A stretch of 64,000 nucleotides of DNA, from contig NC_135555.1 in NCBI RefSeq assembly GCF_964340395.1, positions 11,355,931-11,419,930 on the forward strand. The letters are read 5' to 3'. Below are positions 58,673 through 64,000 of the stretch, piece after piece. The translations under genes were made by a program, and so were the position numbers. Numbering within the stretch: position 1 is the first letter of the stretch; every line of letters starts with the position of its first letter. The notes beneath the pieces were generated by a model. That model ran no database searches. It was not told where the DNA came from and was given only the letters and a program-made list of their open reading frames with translations. The stretch comes from Glandiceps talaboti. Taxonomy: Eukaryota; Hemichordata; Enteropneusta; Spengelidae.

Positions 58673-60574
58673 ATCAAGGTATGTGGTCACATTTAGTATT
58701 CCATTATATACCATTATATTATAGCATTACCAATTCCAGTGAATTTTGTGACGTCATCGCTGTACATTATTACTGATAATGTACTCCGTTATTGGGCATC
58801 GCGGCCCCGGAACGAGCATAACAATACAAGCTTATTTGTTCTGTTTCTTCATACGACTAGGTATTTTTTTCGAAATGTATGTTGTTACTTATGATTCATT
58901 CATGAAACAAATTTGTGTTCACAGCAGTTCATTGAAGTGTATATGTGTGTGTACGTGTACGTACGTGTGTGGCTATGATTAGTATTCAGCTTCCGGGCTG
59001 AACATGGCAGACGATGTTCAGCGCTGTGTATATTATACTTTGTTTTGCGTTTCTCGGTCTACAAATTCACTGGAATTGGCAAAACTATAAAATAATAACA
59101 ATAATGTACGCCCTCCCTGTCCATAATGGACTCAAGCAAACTTTGCACTCCATAATGGGCTCGGCTGTCGCCTCGCCCATTATGTCGTTCAAAGTTTGCT
59201 TTCGTCCATTATGGGCTGGGAGGGCGTACATTATTGTTTAAATACAAGTAACAATTGATCGTTTACGAAATTAATGTATGTGTTTTATTACAGAGCTATA
59301 TTTGACCCTCCCATATGTACCTAGTTTTATTGAGTTCCATGTATTGTCATCCATTACGTTAATTAGTTCATATTATACCTATCCAAACAAGATAATAATT
59401 CATACTAAACTTATCCCAATAAATTCTCTCTTTTTTCCCCCAGAATTGTCATTCTAACACCGGGACTAGTATCACTTCGTACACCGTACACCAGGCAATC
59501 TGATAGTGTTTCAACTCGTCTAGTACAACATTATTTTAACAGAACTCCGAACCATTTCAGCCTTTCCAAATTGTGTTCATCTTTAATGTTTTAATCAGTA
59601 TATCACGATTTGTGTTGTTACTATCGCCTTATCGACTCGCTTCGTACTTCATTCCACTCTAGAAAATTAAACTGTTTTTCCTCATAATTTAGTAAGAAGG
59701 TGGTCGTATCTGATCTTCTCATTTTTCTCTGTATTTTGCTCTTCGTGTTTCATATCATCTGTAGCCTAATACCAACGATGGTACTTGGCAGCACGCTAAC
59801 ATATTTAGGGTTTGATCTACCGCCAATGCATATTTCCTTTCATTTTTCACCCGGATCATATTTTCAGATTATGTTTTCCTTTTACCTTTTCCTTGTCTTT
59901 CCTTTCTCTTGTGTGACATCTTCCTTCTGATTATTTTTACACCATCCCAGTACAAGTTCCTAAGACATTAGTGTAAATCTATCTACACTTCGTTTGTAAT
60001 TCAGCACTGAATATTCTTTACTTTGATTCGTGTGTAATTTCAGCAAATTCGCATTGTCACTATCCACATCTATGACATGAAACCATGGCAACTGGTGTTA
60101 ATCTATGAGGGTATCCGGATGATGGCATACCAGTAACTTGTTACTACAAAGTATCGAGTGTCTGGAATGCTGATTGAATCCACCTGAGATAAACACTGGT
60201 TAGAAAACCAATCTTCTGTTAAATTCCAACAACACCAGACTTCGAAAACTATCGCATTATTTACAGTACAAAATTCTGTGGATCACCTCTCAAAATCCTT
60301 CCATTTTAAGCATTTATCTATCACTCAGATGATATTTCCAACTTTGGCAGACGTACGATCAAAAGAGCAGTCATGGCAAATGAAGGGTTTTAACTTCCCA
60401 AGGAAGGCAGCTTAATAGAAGTGTGGTTAATTATGCTAAACAAATAGGAGCGTTTTGACATGTGATGGTTTACTGTCGTGTCATAGGTCAGATTTATTGA
60501 CAATGTGATCGTACGCTAGATTTCTGCTATAATGTGTACTTAAATAAGGTTGTAACAAAAACTGTGTGAATAAA
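58673..60574 (+). other. 3' UTR region of CCP gene 2 with poly(A) signal
   Basis: Likely UTR splice from donor 58679 to acceptor ending 59443. AATAAA at 60569-60574 matches the copy-1 signal in position and flanks. The frames inside (for example about 59700-59930) are not conserved in length between copies. Confidence 0.5.
58715..59240. mobile_element. Copy-2-specific insertion with nested inverted repeats
   Basis: Copy 1 continues directly from CCATTAAATACC to AATACAAGTAACAATTG; copy 2 carries about 500 bp between these. The outer arms are CCAATTCCAGTGAATTTTG (about 58730) and CAAATTCACTGGAATTGG (about 59063). A tight hairpin at 59097-59237 begins AACAATAATGTACGCCCTCC and ends with its complement. 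It is noncoding and lies in the 3' UTR intron of CCP gene 2. Confidence 0.75.
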
Positions 60575-60952
60575 AGCTCACGAATTGTTGGCAGTTGTTT
60601 ACCATCAACAACAGCAATTTGGCAACAGAAATTTAATTGTACGCAAATTGTCCCAGGCACTCAAAATGTTCATTAATATAGCGAGTATCAGTGTACATGC
60701 AAAACAACTACACTATGTAAGTGGGCAAGTTTTGTCCAGTGTGTGCCTTTTAGCACCAAAACTGTTTCCAATGAATCGTTATTCATCCTAAGAATTAATA
60801 CCACTGAAAGAGAAAAAAAGTGTACTTTGTAGTTGTTTTCTTCTCGACTAAGTGAGGAATGTTCCAAGGAGATTCATACGATCTAAGTGGAGATGATTTG
60901 AAATGAGTAATAAAAATCAAAGAGATATATTTGATTGTTTTTATCTTATTGT

Positions 60953-61293
60953 GTTGTGTTGTGTTGTGTTGTGGTTTGTATGTATGTATGTATGTATGTA
61001 TGTATGTATGTATGTATGTATGTATGTATGTATGTATGTATGCACGTACGTATGTATGTATGTATGTATGTATGTATGTATGTATGTATGTATGTATGTA
61101 TGTATGCATGTATGTATGTATGTATGTATGTATGTATGTATGTATGTATGTATGTATGTATATATGTATGTGTATGTATGTATGTATGTATGTATATATG
61201 TATGTATGTAAGTATGTATGTGTATGTATGTATGTATGTATGTATGTATGTATGTATGTATGTATGTATGTATGTATGTATGTATGTATGTAT
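60953..61293. repeat. (TTGTG)n-(TATG)n microsatellite
   Basis: About four TTGTG units, then about 78 TATG units with a few TACG, TGTA and CATG interruptions. All Tyr/Val/Cys/Met and Thr/Tyr/Ile/His open frames here are repeat translations. Confidence 0.97.
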
Positions 61294-63825
61294 TCCCCGA
61301 TTCAATAACTTTCAAATTAGGATGTCCCTTACTGTCTTCAACTTCCAACATTACACTTAGCCTATACGTACCTTATACGGGATTGCAACCCTTGTAATAG
61401 TTGTCTAGAAATGCTACTAATCGTCAAACATGATGACGTTGCTTTGATTTGATTTACAATCAGAATTTGAAAATCCGACACACGCTTCCTGTAGCACGCT
61501 TCTTGCAGTTGGACAGAATTCTTGAGTACCAGTGTCTTCAACACACGAGTCCTCACAAGGCTTGATGTCTCAACTCTTCAGAGAAAACATTATACTTGCA
61601 TTTTTGGGTACCTTTCTTGCATTTGGACGGAATTCATGAGTACGAGCGCCCTCAACATATTCAAGAGTCACTTTCTCCAAAAAGTAGCAAGATGTGAACG
61701 AATTGAATGCCTTCCTAAGGGATTGTTGATTCAACATCCCTTGTTATCAGCAATATATACTCGGCATTTTATGAAATTTGTGTTAACAAAATATAGGACA
61801 TGTATTTTGTCATCGTCAATGTATGCACCAAGTCAAATGAAATTTGAATCATGCATTGAGATGGTCCATAGTTTATACCTTAATTATGCAAATGATAAAA
61901 TGACATTAGTGATACCTGATATTAGCGCTTTATTATCATCGATAAATATACTAATGATGTGAAATTTGAAGCTTTAATTATTACGATATTGCATTACGCA
62001 AATATTATTAATAATGAAAAAGATTCAATTAAATTTATAAATGAATATATCGGTCATGTACACCTTCAATGCATATTTAAAAAAGCGTGTCCTCGTCAGA
62101 AATTGTGTCGGAACTAAAAATCAATAATGCAGATGACTAAAAAATTTTGTAAACGTTCTCCATGATGCTAGCTAACTCGAACACGTGCCACAATTATATA
62201 TGAAATTTGAAGCTTCATTTTAAGATATTGCCTAATTAGTAAATTACCAAGAACTATTAATTAAGCAAATGACTTACTATAAATGTATTACATTCATCGA
62301 TGAGAAGAAAAAAACGCCTATGTCTGATATTGCCTTGTACAATGATGAAGTTTTTTATTTCATGGCTTCATTTGCATAACTAATTATTCTTCGTAATTGA
62401 CAATGGGACAACACACATGCCAAATTATATCTTAGCAATGCATGCTTCATATATGTTGATGATAACAAAGGATAGCAAGAGCAATCCATAAGGACGTCCT
62501 TCAATTTACTTTAGATTTGAAATTGAATGAGTCATTTGTATAACTGATGATTTTTGATAATTATGCATGAATGCAAGATTCAAATCTCACATAATCGTGT
62601 ACATGCATTGGGTGATAACAAATCACATATCACCGATATGACGTCTTGATGATATAGTCTATGATTTTATTGAGTGCGTGATTTCAGATAATGAAACAAT
62701 ATTTTTATCCGTACAATGAATCTCAATGACAGAATGAACGTGTCCTATACCTTAACAATGCATGCTTTAAATTGTATATACTCTGGAATATATGTTGACA
62801 CAAACAAGGAAGTTTCTTAAAGTGTTGATAACGAGGACATATAGAATCAGCAATCCCTAAGTAAGGGATTCAGTACACATATGGTCTTTGCTAGAAACGT
62901 TATGACCACAGATCTATAGGGTCAATGCATAGCATACCTCTTTTGGACCTTGTGCCTCATGAATGTATTGAGGGCGCACTCGTACTCAGGTCTTCGATCC
63001 GACTGCAGGAATCGTATACTAGTTTTAAACGTATGTAAACCGCAACTGCAAGTGTAAATTCTTCTTAGTGTTCATGGTGTTGTCTTTGTAGAGGTCAGAC
63101 ATCACGCCTTGTGGGGAAGAGTGTAATTTTCAAGTTCAGATTGTAGATCAAATCAATGTGGTACCATAGTGACTGTTGAAGAAACTAAAAGCTATCTGTG
63201 CAAGATATTGATAAGCTTATGTCAGCATTCAAGACAGAATGATATGGCAAACGTTTAAGTCAAAAGTATTATTCTTACTCTGGCTGTAGTTGTTCGTATT
63301 TTTTCGGTGTTACAGAACAATTGCAAACACATTTTTGTATAGTTTTCGATGGAATCCACATTTTTATTCCATGTTTTCAGGATTTAATTCAAGTTTTCAT
63401 TTTATTTGAGATTATTGTTGATTTACAAGCCTGGATTATTTTTCGTCAAACAAGAAATTTTTGAAATTCAATATTTCCCCCCTTCTTTTATTAAGTTTCT
63501 TGGGACTTCTCGATTTCCATAGCAGGGGTGTGGAGTAACTCAAATGACCGACTCTCAGTAGGCCTACACGTCCTGTACTCCGCACTCGCGTGCACATTTG
63601 ATTTGAAGACATACGAATACATAATTATAAAATGGCGCACATACTGCAGATGATACCCCTTTCTGTTTGCTAAGTGCTCAGTCTTCATCCAACCCAGAGG
63701 TCCAACCGTTCAACTCATTGCTATAAACGTTTTAAGCTATTATTTGTCAGACAATGACTACACACAAGGAAAGCTGTTGTATTTAGGGCGTGGCCAGTAT
63801 CGGTCGATTTTGTTTTAACCTTATC
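61294..63825. other. Noncoding block of duplication copy 2 (right part)
   Basis: A/T-rich DNA collinear with 35026-37795 with many small indels. No gene is seen. Confidence 0.65.
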
Positions 63826-63829
63826 ATTA

Positions 63830-64000
63830 GCAACGCGGCATTGTCTCTCCTAGCATCTTCCAAGGCAACGGCGAGTTTCTTGTTTTCATCGGCTAACTTG
63901 GAAATATCAGATCTTGACCCCTCAATTCACTTACATTCTTAGCATATTCAGCCTCCGATTCGGTTTTATATTTCTGTAACTCTGCATTCGCAACACTGCA
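63830..64000 (-). pseudogene. Coiled-coil (intermediate-filament-like) gene fragment, copy 2, cut by window edge
   Basis: Reading leftwards from the window edge, the minus strand gives NAELQKYKTESEAEYAKNVS then ELRGQ. After a one-base frameshift it gives DISKLADENKKLA and LEDARRDNAALL. Heptad-like charged sequence indicates a coiled coil. It is better preserved than copy 1 but shares the second frameshift, so the fragment was already broken before the duplication. Confidence 0.45.

Noticed and set aside
60903-61360. Several 100-140 aa Tyr/Val/Cys/Met or His/Thr/Tyr/Ile frames
   Set aside because: Artefacts of the TATG array, open in several frames at once.

Overview
The window is animal nuclear DNA. 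It has spliced genes with GT/AG introns, long microsatellites, a tRNA-derived SINE, foldback elements and low gene density, with no bacterial-style operons. Protein styles and the dispersed-repeat landscape suggest a marine invertebrate, perhaps a non-vertebrate deuterostome. That placement is inference. All exon models were spliced by hand, checking frame and phase; no transcript or database was available.

Left third (1-18.5 kb), three single-copy genes. (1) A complete four-exon CRAL-TRIO lipid-transfer gene of the clavesin/alpha-tocopherol-transfer-protein-like type (154-4775, +, 315 aa), with a TATA box. (2) An intronless class-A-like orphan GPCR (7945-8928, +, 327 aa) with unusual DRY and NPxxY positions. 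(3) A complete eight-exon Na+/Ca2+-exchanger (NCX) family gene (18458-11431, -, 797 aa). It keeps both alpha repeats and two Calx-beta domains, but most conserved ion-coordinating residues are substituted, including an Arg in place of the alpha-1 Glu. Genes 1 and 2 are separated by a 1.9-kb foldback-like element with 68-bp terminal inverted repeats and nested hairpins. A tRNA-Ser-like SINE lies between genes 2 and 3.

Right two thirds (about 16.5-64 kb), a large imperfect tandem duplication. Copy 1 runs from inside NCX exon 2 (16.55 kb) to about 37.99 kb. Copy 2 runs from a broken NCX exon-2 fragment (38.18 kb) to the window edge. Homologous blocks alternate with copy-specific insertions, so copy 2 is about 4.4 kb longer. 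Each copy holds one small six-exon gene for a secreted or GPI-anchored protein: signal peptide, one sushi/CCP domain, an acidic Thr/Ser-rich stalk and a hydrophobic C-terminal tail (29310-33041, 136 aa; 52732-58672, 155 aa). The tails and much noncoding flank are near-identical, whereas the CCP exons have diverged strongly. Every coding intron is phase 1, copy 1 carries a decayed extra CCP exon, and copy 2 has two candidate first exons. This looks like a young, modular family of cell-surface CCP proteins with possible recognition or complement-regulatory roles, and is the most interesting system here. Each duplication unit ends in a broken minus-strand coiled-coil gene fragment.

The rest is introns, intergenic DNA and repeats: microsatellites, a Tc1/mariner-like transposase remnant, hairpin MITE-like elements and a dispersed 'tagcaaca' repeat family.
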